From positions 1 through 64,000 of the forward strand of contig JARRPX010000001.1 in assembly GCA_037382465.1 (NCBI GenBank): a stretch of 64,000 bases of DNA. The letters are read 5' to 3'. The position numbers and the translations under genes were made by a program. The DNA comes from Anaerolineales bacterium (GTDB lineage Bacteria; Chloroflexota; Anaerolineae; Anaerolineales; E44-bin32). Positions 34,228 through 43,163 of the stretch are shown here, one piece after another; positions within the stretch are counted from its first letter, which is position 1; each line of letters opens with the position of its first letter. The notes below the pieces were generated by a model, which worked only from the letters and a program-made list of their open reading frames with translations, was not told the DNA's origin and did not search any database.

Positions 34228-36113
34228 ATTCTCGTGACGGTAATTCATCATCGCAGCCTAGACCTCGCGGGCTGATGCGCGGTCGCGGACCAATGGGCCA
34301 CGGCGGGCCGATGGCCATGCTGAAAGGGGACCGAGCGCGGGATTTCAAGGGCACGATGCGCAAGTTGATCGCATACCTTGGTTCCTACAAGACCGCCATC
34401 GTGATCGTGATGCTCTTCGCGGTGGCTTCAACGATTTTCGCCATCGTCGGACCCAAGATTTTGGGTCAGGCAACGACGAAGTTGTTCGAGGGCGTCATCG
34501 GGATCGTTACGGGGACGGGCAGCGGAGTCGATTTCGGTTACATCGGCCGGATCATCTTGATCACGCTGGCGCTGTATCTGGCTTCTACGTTGTTCTCGTT
34601 CATCCAGGGTTGGATCATGGCCTCGATTTCTACGGACATCACCTACCGCTTCCGTAGGGATATTGCAGACAAGATCAACCGTATGCCTTTTGAATACTTC
34701 GACAGAACCAGCCAGGGTGAAGTGCTTTCACGCATTACCAACGACGTGGATACGGTCAATCAGACGTTGAGTCAAAGCCTTTCGCAGATCGTCACATCGG
34801 TCGTCACGGTGATCGGCGTTTTGGTCATGATGATCTCGATCAGTTGGAAGATGACGCTTATCGCCTTGCTGATCATCCCACTCTCGGCGGGAATCGTCGT
34901 CCTGGTGGTCAGTCAATCCCAAAAATACTTCATGCAGCAGCAGGACTATCTCGGCCACGTCAACGGCCACGTCGAAGAAATGTTTGGCGGACACCTGGTG
35001 ATGAAGGCCTTCAACGGGGAAGCCGAAAGCATCGAACGTTTTGATGGATTGAACGACACGCTGTACAGCTCGGCATGGAAATCCCAGTTCTTCACCGGCC
35101 TGATCATGCCGATCATGAACGTCGTCAGCAACCTCGCATACGTAGGTATCGCCATTCTTGGAGGTTACCTGGCGATCCAGCAAACGATCACCGTGGGCGA
35201 CATCCAGGCTTTCATCCAATACGTGCGCTCCTTCACGCAACCCATTCAGCAGATCGCCAACATTTCCAACATCCTCCAGCAAACCGCTGCGGCGGCGGAG
35301 CGTGTCTTTGAATTCCTCGATGAGGAAGAGGAAATTCCGGACGTCGAAAACCCCGTGCAGCCCGATGAGATCGAGGGCCACGTCGAATTTCAGCACGTTC
35401 GCTTCGGCTACACGGCGGACGAAGTCGTGATCAAGGATTTTTCCGCCGACGTCCAACCCGGGCAGAAGATCGCCATCGTAGGACCGACGGGCGCCGGAAA
35501 GACGACCATGGTCAAATTGCTGATGCGATTTTACGACGTTGATGAGGGCGCCATTCTGATCGATGAGCACAACATCAAGGATTTCCGGCGCGCGGATTTG
35601 CGCTGCTTGTTCGGTATGGTGCTGCAGGATACCTGGTTGTACAACAACACCGTCATGGAGAACATCCGCTATGGAAAGCCGAGCGCCAGCGACGAGGAAG
35701 TGATCGCCGCGGCGAAAGCCGCACACGTCGATCACTTCGTGCGCACGCTGCCTGAAGGTTACAATCTTGTGCTCAACGAAGAAGTTTCCAACATTTCTCA
35801 GGGGCAGAAACAGCTGCTCACGATTGCGCGTGCGATAACGCTCGATCCGCGCATGTTGATTTTGGATGAGGCGACCAGTTCGGTCGACACCCGCACGGAG
35901 GTGTTGATCCAGAAAGCGATGGACAACCTGATGCGCAACCGCACCAGCTTCATCATCGCCCATCGTCTTTCCACGATTCGCAACGCTGATCTGATCCTGG
36001 TGATGAACGAGGGAGACATCGTCGAACAGGGCAAACATGAAGAACTGCTGGCGCGAAACGGTTTCTACGCCGAGTTGTATAACAGTCAATTCGAATATGC
36101 CGAAGTCGCTTGA
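34224..36113 (+). CDS. ABC exporter subunit with canonical ATP site (heterodimer half B)
   Basis: The 629-residue partner of the preceding gene begins with a glycine/arginine-rich stretch (residues 10-35), followed by six transmembrane helices and a complete nucleotide-binding domain. Motifs are Walker A GPTGAGKTTMVK, signature NISQGQKQLLTIARAI and Walker B MLILDEATSSVDTRTE, with catalytic Glu present. SQGQ in place of SGGQ is usual for this exporter class. Substrate is unknown; MarR control suggests drug or toxic-compound export. Confidence 0.95.
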   Translation: MNSRDGNSSSQPRPRGLMRGRGPMGHGGPMAMLKGDRARDFKGTMRKLIAYLGSYKTAIVIVMLFAVASTIFAIVGPKILGQATTKLFEGVIGIVTGTGSGVDFGYIGRIILITLALYLASTLFSFIQGWIMASISTDITYRFRRDIADKINRMPFEYFDRTSQGEVLSRITNDVDTVNQTLSQSLSQIVTSVVTVIGVLVMMISISWKMTLIALLIIPLSAGIVVLVVSQSQKYFMQQQDYLGHVNGHVEEMFGGHLVMKAFNGEAESIERFDGLNDTLYSSAWKSQFFTGLIMPIMNVVSNLAYVGIAILGGYLAIQQTITVGDIQAFIQYVRSFTQPIQQIANISNILQQTAAAAERVFEFLDEEEEIPDVENPVQPDEIEGHVEFQHVRFGYTADEVVIKDFSADVQPGQKIAIVGPTGAGKTTMVKLLMRFYDVDEGAILIDEHNIKDFRRADLRCLFGMVLQDTWLYNNTVMENIRYGKPSASDEEVIAAAKAAHVDHFVRTLPEGYNLVLNEEVSNISQGQKQLLTIARAITLDPRMLILDEATSSVDTRTEVLIQKAMDNLMRNRTSFIIAHRLSTIRNADLILVMNEGDIVEQGKHEELLARNGFYAELYNSQFEYAEVA

Positions 36114-36313
36114 CCGCGCCGGGTAATCCTCAGGCGCTGTCACGTCCGATGTGCTCAGGCTCCGAGGTGGAGCGGCGTGAAACCTGTGTCCGCGCCGCCT
36201 CCCGAAACAGGCTCGATGCCAACAAGTCGTTGCTCGCCTATCTCCTTGCTATTCTGCCTGTGTTAAAGTAGACTTATTACATCCGTAAACTCCTTTTAGG
36301 GGAGGATATTGCC

Positions 36314-36748
36314 ATGATTACTGTCCGTCAATTGCTCGAATCCAAGGGGTTTGACGTCTGGTCCGTGCCGCCTGAGGCGTCGATTTTCACGGCGCTTAAG
36401 TTGATGGCCGAAAAAGACGTCGGCGCACTCCTGGTGATGGAAAACCGGAAACTCGTCGGCATTTTCTCCGAGCGCGATTACGCCCGTGAAGTGGCCGCCG
36501 GCGGGAGTGCTTCGATGGAGAAGCTCGTCCGTGACATCATGACCCGGAACGTTTATTCCCTCTCACCCGCCGACAACATCCAGGCCGCAATGTCTCTCAT
36601 GACCGAAGAGCGAATCCGCCATTTGCCCGTCGTCGAAACGGGCGAGGTGGTCGGCGTGATCTCGATCGGCGACGTGGTCAAGAGCACGATCGAGCAGCAA
36701 GAGTTCATGATCGCTCAATTGGAAAATTACATAACTGGCACACGTTGA
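36314..36748 (+). CDS. CBS-domain pair protein
   Basis: The 144-residue cytosolic protein consists of two CBS motifs: VPPEASIFTALKLMAEKDVGALLVMENRKLVGIFSERDYAR and LSPADNIQAAMSLMTEERIRHLPVVETGEVVGVISIGDVVK. CBS pairs bind adenosyl nucleotides and act as energy sensors. The gene has a GGGGAGG Shine-Dalgarno, stands alone, and its partner protein cannot be deduced. Confidence 0.92.
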   Translation: MITVRQLLESKGFDVWSVPPEASIFTALKLMAEKDVGALLVMENRKLVGIFSERDYAREVAAGGSASMEKLVRDIMTRNVYSLSPADNIQAAMSLMTEERIRHLPVVETGEVVGVISIGDVVKSTIEQQEFMIAQLENYITGTR

Positions 36749-36805
36749 ACTCTGAACTGAGCGAGGTTCAATCCTAAAGAGCGTGGGTGGAACATTCCAT
36801 CCGAT

Positions 36806-37579
36806 TCAGAATCGGTCGGGGCCGAAGACGCCGCTCTTTCCGGCAATGCGCATCACGCGGCGCCAGCTTTCACCTTCGCGCGGATTAATTTCATGTTGGT
36901 GCAGGTAATTGCTCTTGGCGATGAACGAATCGAGGTCTCTTTTTAGCTCCGTCCATATCGATTTCTGCAGCGCAACCAGAAGATCTCTCGCGGGGTCTTC
37001 GTTGATCTCCCGAAGTGCGATGCGAAAATGCGGCAGACAAAGACCTTCGGACGCTTCGAACGCCTTCTCCAGCTTTCGATCGCTGATGTACTTGCCCAGC
37101 GTTTCGATATAGCGCTGCTCGCATTCCACCATATAACTGCAGACCGCACACGCTCCGCTGGGGGCCAGATGATTTTCCAGGGCCGACTGGCTGCGAGCGG
37201 TGAAATTCTGCAGCCAACCCCCATTTCCATTTGGCGAGTCTGCCATAAAAGCGTTGACCACTTCCTCGAGACCGACGGTGTACAGCATGGCGATCTCCAG
37301 CGATCCACCGATGTATTCGGTCGCCCTGGCGCTGTGCAGCGCGCATAACCCTCTCCGCTCCCGGAATGCCTGTTGGGTTTCGGGGTTGAGGAGCATCTCG
37401 GAGAAGATGGAATCGAGATACCGATCCGATTTCTGCACCAGCAGATTGCACACGGGGCAGCCCGGGTGCTCGAGCACGTCGATCAGATCGTAGTAACTGA
37501 AAGGTTTCGAGTCTTTTCGATCGCTTCGACCGATTTTCAGGTCAATCTTCGGCAGCACTTGTTTGATTTTCGAATCCAC
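36806..37579 (-). CDS. DUF6062 cysteine-rich protein
   Basis: The start is GTG 37579 (MDSKIKQVLPKIDLKI) after GAGG. The 257-residue protein carries two similar metal-binding-like modules. The first is C41-P-V-C44 with C79-A-L-H82; the second is C144-A-V-C147 with C181-L-P-H184, each followed by a helical stretch. This duplicated CxxC...CxxH layout fits DUF6062, a family of unknown function. No signal peptide or membrane helix is present. It stands alone between the CBS gene and a CPBP protease. Confidence 0.82.
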   Translation of the reverse strand: MDSKIKQVLPKIDLKIGRSDRKDSKPFSYYDLIDVLEHPGCPVCNLLVQKSDRYLDSIFSEMLLNPETQQAFRERRGLCALHSARATEYIGGSLEIAMLYTVGLEEVVNAFMADSPNGNGGWLQNFTARSQSALENHLAPSGACAVCSYMVECEQRYIETLGKYISDRKLEKAFEASEGLCLPHFRIALREINEDPARDLLVALQKSIWTELKRDLDSFIAKSNYLHQHEINPREGESWRRVMRIAGKSGVFGPDRF

Positions 37580-37885
37580 GGTTCAACCTCACCCATATGT
37601 TTTGCTTGCAGATCACAGCACACGAGACACGAGCAAAGAACCGCTTCCGCTCGTAGTCCTTCAACTAGATCAATCATATGGCACAGTTCTTTACCGCGAC
37701 CTTGCAGTTTCTCTACTGTTCTGCGAAGTGATTTTATGGTCCCTTTTGGAAATCTCCCCTTGGCGATGCGGTTGGCTGTGGACATCAATTTAAGTCAAGC
37801 GCGAGTTCCGTCCCGGGTTGGACCCGAAACAAGCTGCAACTTATTCCGTCAATCAGCGTATCTACAGAAGAAGGAGGTGCCCTGA
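37580..37885. other. Intergenic region, nothing recognised
   Basis: This 306-base gap separates divergently transcribed genes. A minus-strand open frame (37537-37788) crosses it but has an odd Cys-rich composition and overlaps the DUF6062 start. The only clear signal is the AAGGAGGTG ribosome-binding site of the next gene near 37870. Confidence 0.5.
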
Positions 37886-38629
37886 ATGGACACGACGCTC
37901 CTGCGTCCGATATGGGCGCGCATCTTTCGGCGCGCCTGGTTTTTGAATCTCGTCTTGTTCTTGATCCTGGCCGGCATCCGCTGTTGGGGCTTGTTCGGGC
38001 CAACTGAGACACGCATGCTCGTCATGCTGAATTTCCTGTTGATGTGGTGCTTTCCGTTCGTCTTCTACTCCAGATCCGGACGCAGGGCTGTGGGTTTGAA
38101 TCGCATACAAGATTTCCGCTGGCTTTATCGGGGGATGTTTTTTGCCGCGCTGGCGTCGCTGATTATCTTTTTCATCGGCTATGAATTGTATGGCCTTGGA
38201 GCCGATAATTGGTATATCAGCCTTCGAGATTCGTTTGACATCGATGCTGCGTCAAAGCAACTTCCACGTGTACAGCTATTTCTGCTGTACACGGTCCCCG
38301 CAATCGTTTTTAGCCCCGTCGGGGAGGAGTTCTTTTTCCGCGGAATGATCCATGCCGCCGTTGAGAAGCGGCTGGGAGGAAGAGCGGCGACAGTGGTTAA
38401 TGCGGCTGCTTTCAGCAGCGTACATCTTTTGCATCATGGTATCCGCCAGGCGTCTACAGGCTTGCCGTTCACCTGGGTCTCGGGGGCGTTGTGGTTTATG
38501 ATGATGATGGGATTGAGCTGGTTTCTGACGCAATGCCGTACGCAGGGTGGTTCGATATGGCCTGCCGTTGCGGCCCACGCCGCGTTCAATCTGGTCACGA
38601 ACGTGACGATTTTCTGGGTGCTGCTCTAG
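37886..38629 (+). CDS. CPBP-family intramembrane metalloprotease
   Basis: The 247-residue protein has about eight hydrophobic segments and the three CPBP (Abi/CAAX protease-like) motifs: EEFFFRG (EExxxR), FSSVHLLHHG (FxxxH) and HAAFN near the C-terminus. The family includes prenyl-protein proteases and bacteriocin-immunity proteins. The start has a perfect AAGGAGGTG site. A small lipoprotein gene follows in the same direction (68 bases), but nothing indicates the substrate. Confidence 0.92.
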   Translation: MDTTLLRPIWARIFRRAWFLNLVLFLILAGIRCWGLFGPTETRMLVMLNFLLMWCFPFVFYSRSGRRAVGLNRIQDFRWLYRGMFFAALASLIIFFIGYELYGLGADNWYISLRDSFDIDAASKQLPRVQLFLLYTVPAIVFSPVGEEFFFRGMIHAAVEKRLGGRAATVVNAAAFSSVHLLHHGIRQASTGLPFTWVSGALWFMMMMGLSWFLTQCRTQGGSIWPAVAAHAAFNLVTNVTIFWVLL

Positions 38630-38697
38630 ACCGGCTTCCACAGAGGGGAACAAAATAATAGCGATAGGCGTTTGAAGATAGAGAGGAGTAAACGGAT

Positions 38698-39210
38698 ATG
38701 TCTCGGACTGCAGCGATGAAATTTGCTCTCGTATTCCTCGTCCTGTCAGCAGGATGTAGTGTGATATCTCCTGACACAGCCTCGGATACCGCGGTGTCCT
38801 TCACGATCACCGTCGATGCAGGCATGTTTTCTGTGCAGCGTCCAGTGCGCTTTGTTTTCTGGAACGCAGCGCAATTGGAAATCGCGCAGCGAAATGCCAG
38901 TTGTTCGATCTCCTACAATGCTGAGACGGAAACGGAAGAGGTTCACTGTCCTACGGGTGTGGTCTATGAACCGGTCACACCGATCGAGTTTGCGCTATCG
39001 CGGGATGAAATTGGCGATCGTGTAGAGCTTACTCCGGGTAATATTTTGGTGGGGGAACGCTACCGGCTTCAAATCGCCGGACTGAGCAGCGATAACTGCA
39101 ATACGACCGCTGCCAGCATCGATGACGTTGCCCGGAAGGCGACGGTCGTCGTTGAGGACCTCATGTGGATGACGACCGAGATGGCTTGCCAGGAGCCGCC
39201 CGGACAGTGA
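38698..39210 (+). CDS. Small lipoprotein of unknown function
   Basis: The 170-residue protein has a lipoprotein signal (MKFALVFLVLSAGC, Cys at about 20). A mature beta-rich domain with four further cysteines (ASCSISY, VHCPTG, DNCNTT, MACQEP) probably forms two disulfides. I recognise no family. GAGAGGAG lies upstream of the ATG. It may be co-transcribed with the CPBP protease. Confidence 0.75.
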   Translation: MSRTAAMKFALVFLVLSAGCSVISPDTASDTAVSFTITVDAGMFSVQRPVRFVFWNAAQLEIAQRNASCSISYNAETETEEVHCPTGVVYEPVTPIEFALSRDEIGDRVELTPGNILVGERYRLQIAGLSSDNCNTTAASIDDVARKATVVVEDLMWMTTEMACQEPPGQ

Positions 39211-39297
39211 AAGGCGCGGGCAGCACAACATTGGAACGGATCGAAACGACGGCGGCCAGGTTCCCGGCTGCCGTCCTGTAATTTTCTGAGTGTCGGA

Positions 39298-40341
39298 TCA
39301 ATTCATTCCGCGAGCGTCTCTCATTAAGGCCGTCTCTCGATACTCACGGGGTGTGCTTCCCGACCATTTCTTGAAGGCCTTTCTGAACACACTGGGTTCG
39401 GAGAAACCGAGCAGATAGGTGATATCTTCGACCGTGTAATTCTCACACAAGTACTTTTTCGCCAACCGCACGCGCGTGTCTTCGAGAAGTTCTCGAAAGA
39501 CAACCCCTTCGCTTTTCAAGTGATTCTGCAGCGTGCGTACGCTCATCGACATTTCGTCGGCGATGCTGCCCAACTTGAGATCCTTGCTGTCCAACCGGGC
39601 GAGGATGTGTTTGGTCACGGCTCGGGTCGTTTTATCGATCCCTTCGATTTCCGCGAGATATTCCCGCGCGTAGTTTTCGAACTGCTCCAGCAGGTTTCGA
39701 TTGGGCTGCAGCAGGGGTGTGTTTCCTACACGGGTATCGAATGTGATGGAAGTCTGCCTCTGACCAAACAGAACCGGGGAGCGGAAAATCCTTTCGTATT
39801 CGCTGATCGATGCGGGTTGTGAGTAGTCGAAGCAAACCTCCAGGGGATCGATCTGCTTGCCCGTAAGGCTCCTGCCCATGCGCACAGTACTTGAGAGTGT
39901 GGATTCGTAACAGTGCCGCGAGAGAGCGGGTGCGTATTTCGGTGTCGAAAGGATCACCTTTACCTTTCCCCAGCCGAGCTGTGCCTTCATTTGGATCAGA
40001 TTTCCCACGATCTTCGAGTACCGCGCCGATTTTTCTGCGGCTTCGCTGAGTGTTTGGCAGTTCATCATCATGTACCCGAGAATCGACCAACTGCCGGGTT
40101 CGGCAAACTCCCCCATGTGCAATCCAAAACAGGGATCCTGGGTGGTGCTTGCGGCCTCTTCCTGGATGGCGATATAGGTTTCAACCGGGATGTGGCTATC
40201 CGGATCATGTAGAAAGCTGGGATCTACTCCTGCGGACTGAAAGATCCCGTCGATGTCCGCGTCGAGATGTTTTAAATAGCGGAGCAGCTGCGAGAGCACC
40301 GATACAGAAACGGCAATCGGGGGTCTGTTCTTTCTCTTCAT
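39298..40341 (-). CDS. AraC-family regulator (arabinose-binding-like N-domain)
   Basis: The 347-residue protein has an N-terminal effector domain of the OruR/ArgR-like type (SQLLRYLKHLDADIDGIFQSAGVD, FGLHMGEFAEPGSWSILGYMMMN). The C-terminal AraC double helix-turn-helix reads LKLGSIADEMSMSVRTLQNHLKSEG and TVEDITYLLGFSEPSVFRKAFKKWSGSTPREYR. It is divergent from the DUF4386-like/membrane/oxidoreductase genes that start at 40536, which may be its targets. The inducer is unknown. Confidence 0.93.
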   Translation of the reverse strand: MKRKNRPPIAVSVSVLSQLLRYLKHLDADIDGIFQSAGVDPSFLHDPDSHIPVETYIAIQEEAASTTQDPCFGLHMGEFAEPGSWSILGYMMMNCQTLSEAAEKSARYSKIVGNLIQMKAQLGWGKVKVILSTPKYAPALSRHCYESTLSSTVRMGRSLTGKQIDPLEVCFDYSQPASISEYERIFRSPVLFGQRQTSITFDTRVGNTPLLQPNRNLLEQFENYAREYLAEIEGIDKTTRAVTKHILARLDSKDLKLGSIADEMSMSVRTLQNHLKSEGVVFRELLEDTRVRLAKKYLCENYTVEDITYLLGFSEPSVFRKAFKKWSGSTPREYRETALMRDARGMN

Positions 40342-40535
40342 CTCGTTCCTACGATACCATGAATGAAAACGCTGTCAATTTGCACGAAACGGGTCTTGCC
40401 TTGCGCAAGAGGCCACGAATCGTGCAGGAATGGTCATTGTTGGGCGCTTCTCCAGGTACTACAATTCCTACAGTGGCCGCATGACGAACAGACGGGCTTG
40501 CTCTTTCTAGGTTGGTTCATATACAGGAGAATCTC

Positions 40536-41300
40536 ATGGGCAATGAAAATATCGATTCGCTGGGGGCATCGGATTCCGCCTCCCTCTCGCACAAAAGGTT
40601 GTACATCCTGGGGGGCGCCGCCTGCCTCGCCATTGCCCTGATGTACCTGGCCGCGGCCGCCGTTTACGTACCTGCCATGCGCCAGGAACCGGCGCCGAGC
40701 ACCGTTCTGGAGTGGTTCGATTTGCTGCAAACCTATCGTCTCGTTGGGCTGTTCTACCTGGGTCTCGCCGACGTTCCCATCGTGATCCTTTTCGGATTGG
40801 TGTCCTTCGCGCTGCATGCCGCGTTGAAGGATGTGGACGACGTGTGGTCGACGATCGCCGTCCCATTTGCTTTTGTTGGCATGGCTGTGTATCTGGCCAC
40901 GAACGTGTCCTTCTCGATGCTTTCACTCAGCGGCGAGTATGCTGCTGCGGCGAGCGAGGCGCAGCGAACTGCGGCTCTCGGAGCCGGCCAGGCGCTGCTC
41001 AGCGTCACCCATGGAACGGGCGGGGTCGCCGGGTTGGCCCTGATTTGGTCGGCCGGTTTGATATTCTCGATTCTCATGCTTCGCGGTCGAAAGCTGAACG
41101 TACCGGCGGCATGGATCGGAATCATCGCCTTTGCGCTGCTCGTGCCGAGTTTCTTGTTCTCGGGATACACGTATGGCGCCTCGTCCGGGATCGGCGAAGC
41201 CCTGGCGTTGATCACCAGCATCGGCGGTGGAATGCTTTCGCTGGTGTGGTACGTCCTCACCGGCCTGGGACTGATACGGCTGGGCCGCGTACAAAGGTAG
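40536..41300 (+). CDS. DUF4386-like six-helix membrane protein (paralogue 1)
   Basis: The start is ATG 40536 (MGNENIDSLGAS) with CAGGAG 6 bases upstream. The 254-residue protein has about six transmembrane helices. Between them, the segment SLSGEYAAAASEAQRTAALGAGQALLS is shared with three other genes in this window (46224, 46994, 50918), each with Y/F-A-A-A-(T/A)-(T/S)-E-A and an A-G-(E/Q)-(A/G)-L-L run. Membrane proteins of this DUF4386-like family have no established function. It is followed 14 bases later by another membrane gene, suggesting an operon. Confidence 0.8.
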   Translation: MGNENIDSLGASDSASLSHKRLYILGGAACLAIALMYLAAAAVYVPAMRQEPAPSTVLEWFDLLQTYRLVGLFYLGLADVPIVILFGLVSFALHAALKDVDDVWSTIAVPFAFVGMAVYLATNVSFSMLSLSGEYAAAASEAQRTAALGAGQALLSVTHGTGGVAGLALIWSAGLIFSILMLRGRKLNVPAAWIGIIAFALLVPSFLFSGYTYGASSGIGEALALITSIGGGMLSLVWYVLTGLGLIRLGRVQR

Positions 41301-41314
41301 AGAGGGAGCGCAGG

Positions 41315-41977
41315 ATGACGAATTCAAAGGATGTCGATCGTTCCAGCGCCTTAGAAACCGTCGCCTCCGTGACGGGCGTTCTCGCGGGTTTGACGGGTTT
41401 CGAACACGGTTTGCTGGAGACGCTGCAGGGCAACTTTTCGATGAGCCGTGGCGTGATCGAAGCCATCGGCCCGGCGCAGCGCTTTTGGGCGTACGGTACG
41501 GAGCCCGCGTACACACTCGTTCCCAATTTTCTGCTCACTGGGGTACTGGCGATGAGCCTGGGGTTGATCATCATGATCTGGTCGGCCGGATTTATCGAGC
41601 GGAAAAGAGGCGCATGGATCCTGGCGCTGCTCAGCGTCGGGCTGTTTCTGGTCGGAGGTGGGTTTGCCCCGCTCGTGCTGGCAGTGATCCCGGTTATCGC
41701 AGCAACCCAAATCGGCAGACCGTTATCGTGGTGGCGGTCTCATCCGTCTTCACGGGCGTTGGACGCCCTGGCGCGGTTGTGGAAATGGGTGTTCATACTG
41801 TTTGTGTTCCTGTGTCTCCTGGCGATGATCGTCGCCATTTTTGGGATCCCATTGGTATGGATTTTCGATGCAGACGCCACGCTCGAGATTCTGAGTACGA
41901 AGGGAAACGTCACCTTTTTCGGACTCGGCCCGCTGTGCTTGATCGGCGCATTTGCCCACGACAGTAGAACTCGTTGA
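41315..41977 (+). CDS. Membrane protein of unknown function
   Basis: The start is ATG 41315 (MTNSKDVDRSSALETVASV), preceded by GAGGGAG; the longer open frame upstream overlaps the preceding gene and is not used. The 220-residue product has about five hydrophobic segments, beginning with VTGVLAGLTGFEHGLLETLQG. GFEHGLLE and a PLVWIF segment are the only conserved-looking blocks. It lies in the same direction as the DUF4386-like gene and the oxidoreductase that follows 55 bases later. Confidence 0.75.
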   Translation: MTNSKDVDRSSALETVASVTGVLAGLTGFEHGLLETLQGNFSMSRGVIEAIGPAQRFWAYGTEPAYTLVPNFLLTGVLAMSLGLIIMIWSAGFIERKRGAWILALLSVGLFLVGGGFAPLVLAVIPVIAATQIGRPLSWWRSHPSSRALDALARLWKWVFILFVFLCLLAMIVAIFGIPLVWIFDADATLEILSTKGNVTFFGLGPLCLIGAFAHDSRTR

Positions 41978-42032
41978 TGTTTGGTAGACTGGGGTCGCAG
42001 TTTTTATCGAAAACCCGTAAAGTGGGGTAGCT

Positions 42033-43040
42033 ATGAAATACAGACACATCAGCGTACCGAAACGAGGCGGACCCGAGGTCCTGCAGGTCGTCGAGAACGA
42101 TCTGCGCTCGCCGGCGGCCGGTGAGGTGCGCGTCAAGGTGCTCGCTGCGCCCGTGAGTTTGCCGGACGTCGAAGCGCGCTATGGACGTACGCCGTTTCCT
42201 CCGAAGCTGCCCTTCGTACCCGGCTATGCCATCGTCGGTGACGTGGACGCGACGGGTGAAGGGGTCACCGCTGCCGGAATCGGGGAGCGTGTTGCGGCCT
42301 TGACGGCATACGGCGGCTACAGCGAGTACGTGTATCTCTCTGAAGCTGTTTTGATTCCCGTACCGGCCGCGATCGATCCGGTGAAAGCCGCTCCGCTCAT
42401 CTTGAACTACATCGTCGCCTACCAGACCATGCACCGCAGCGCGAACATAAGTGCCGGCGACAAGGCGCTCATCATCGGTGCCAGCGGCGGGATCGGGACG
42501 GCGTTCTTGCAACTTGGTGAACTCGCCGGGCTCGAGATGTACGGCCTTGCTTCGAAAGGCAAGCATCAAATTCTCGTTGAATACGGCGCGGTTCCGATCG
42601 ATTACCGTACGCAGGATTTCGTCGAGGTGATCCGCAAGGAGGTGCCCGAAGGTCTCGATGCGGTTTTCGATGGCATCGGCGGCGACTACATCCGGCGAGG
42701 GTTTTCACTGTTGCGGCGCGGCGGCGTTTTCGTCGGCTTTGCCAACCCGATCAGTCTTTCGCGCACGTTCCGCTATCTGGCCTGGGCCGCTCTTTACACG
42801 CTGCTGCCGAATGGAAAGCGTGTCAAGTACTATGGAACAGGCAGCTCTCGTCTCAACAGGCGCCCATTCCTGGAAGATTGGGCAGTGCTCTTTAAGCTGT
42901 TGGAAGAAGGCAAGATCGATCCGATCATCATGAAGACGTATCCGCTGCTGGAAGCAGCGCAGGCGAATGCGCTGTTGGAAAGCGGACAGGTCGTGGGGAA
43001 CATCGTTCTCGTGGCGCCGGAATTGCTATTGAAAACATGA
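42033..43040 (+). CDS. Medium-chain dehydrogenase/reductase (quinone oxidoreductase-like)
   Basis: The 335-residue enzyme has a GroES-like N-domain (VKVLAAPVSLPDVEARYGRTPFPPKLPFVPGYAIVGDV). A Rossmann NAD(P)H-binding domain has the AGDKALIIGASGGIGTAFLQLG loop (around 145-165) and GLDAVFDGIGGDY. It ends with GKIDPIIMKTYPLLEAAQANALLESGQVVGNIVL, typical of zeta-crystallin/QOR-type reductases. The zinc ligands of alcohol dehydrogenases are absent. It probably reduces a quinone or enone. It is third in a plus-strand set after two membrane proteins. Confidence 0.9.
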   Translation: MKYRHISVPKRGGPEVLQVVENDLRSPAAGEVRVKVLAAPVSLPDVEARYGRTPFPPKLPFVPGYAIVGDVDATGEGVTAAGIGERVAALTAYGGYSEYVYLSEAVLIPVPAAIDPVKAAPLILNYIVAYQTMHRSANISAGDKALIIGASGGIGTAFLQLGELAGLEMYGLASKGKHQILVEYGAVPIDYRTQDFVEVIRKEVPEGLDAVFDGIGGDYIRRGFSLLRRGGVFVGFANPISLSRTFRYLAWAALYTLLPNGKRVKYYGTGSSRLNRRPFLEDWAVLFKLLEEGKIDPIIMKTYPLLEAAQANALLESGQVVGNIVLVAPELLLKT

Positions 43041-43163
43041 TTTCATTAAGTGTCTAATTCACTGGTATCATAAGATAGCCATTCACATGATTCGGATATG
43101 AGATTCTTTATTAGATAGCAACTGATTTCCATGTCCAGATTTTATGATTGAGGGAGTAAAGCA

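Noticed and set aside
34728-36143. 471-codon open frame antisense to ABC exporter half B
   Set aside because: The sense strand carries all ABC motifs; the antisense product resembles no family.
36114-36313. Possible tRNA or small RNA between the ABC exporter and CBS genes
   Set aside because: No cloverleaf, CCA end or strong hairpin with a T-run could be found by eye.
37537-37788. Small minus-strand open frame before DUF6062
   Set aside because: It overlaps the DUF6062 start, has an odd Cys-rich composition (CSCLVCC) and no clear ribosome-binding site.
40712-41314. Long N-terminal extension of the membrane protein ending at 41977
   Set aside because: The extension lies out of frame over the DUF4386-like gene; ATG 41315 has a good ribosome-binding site and gives a coherent membrane protein.
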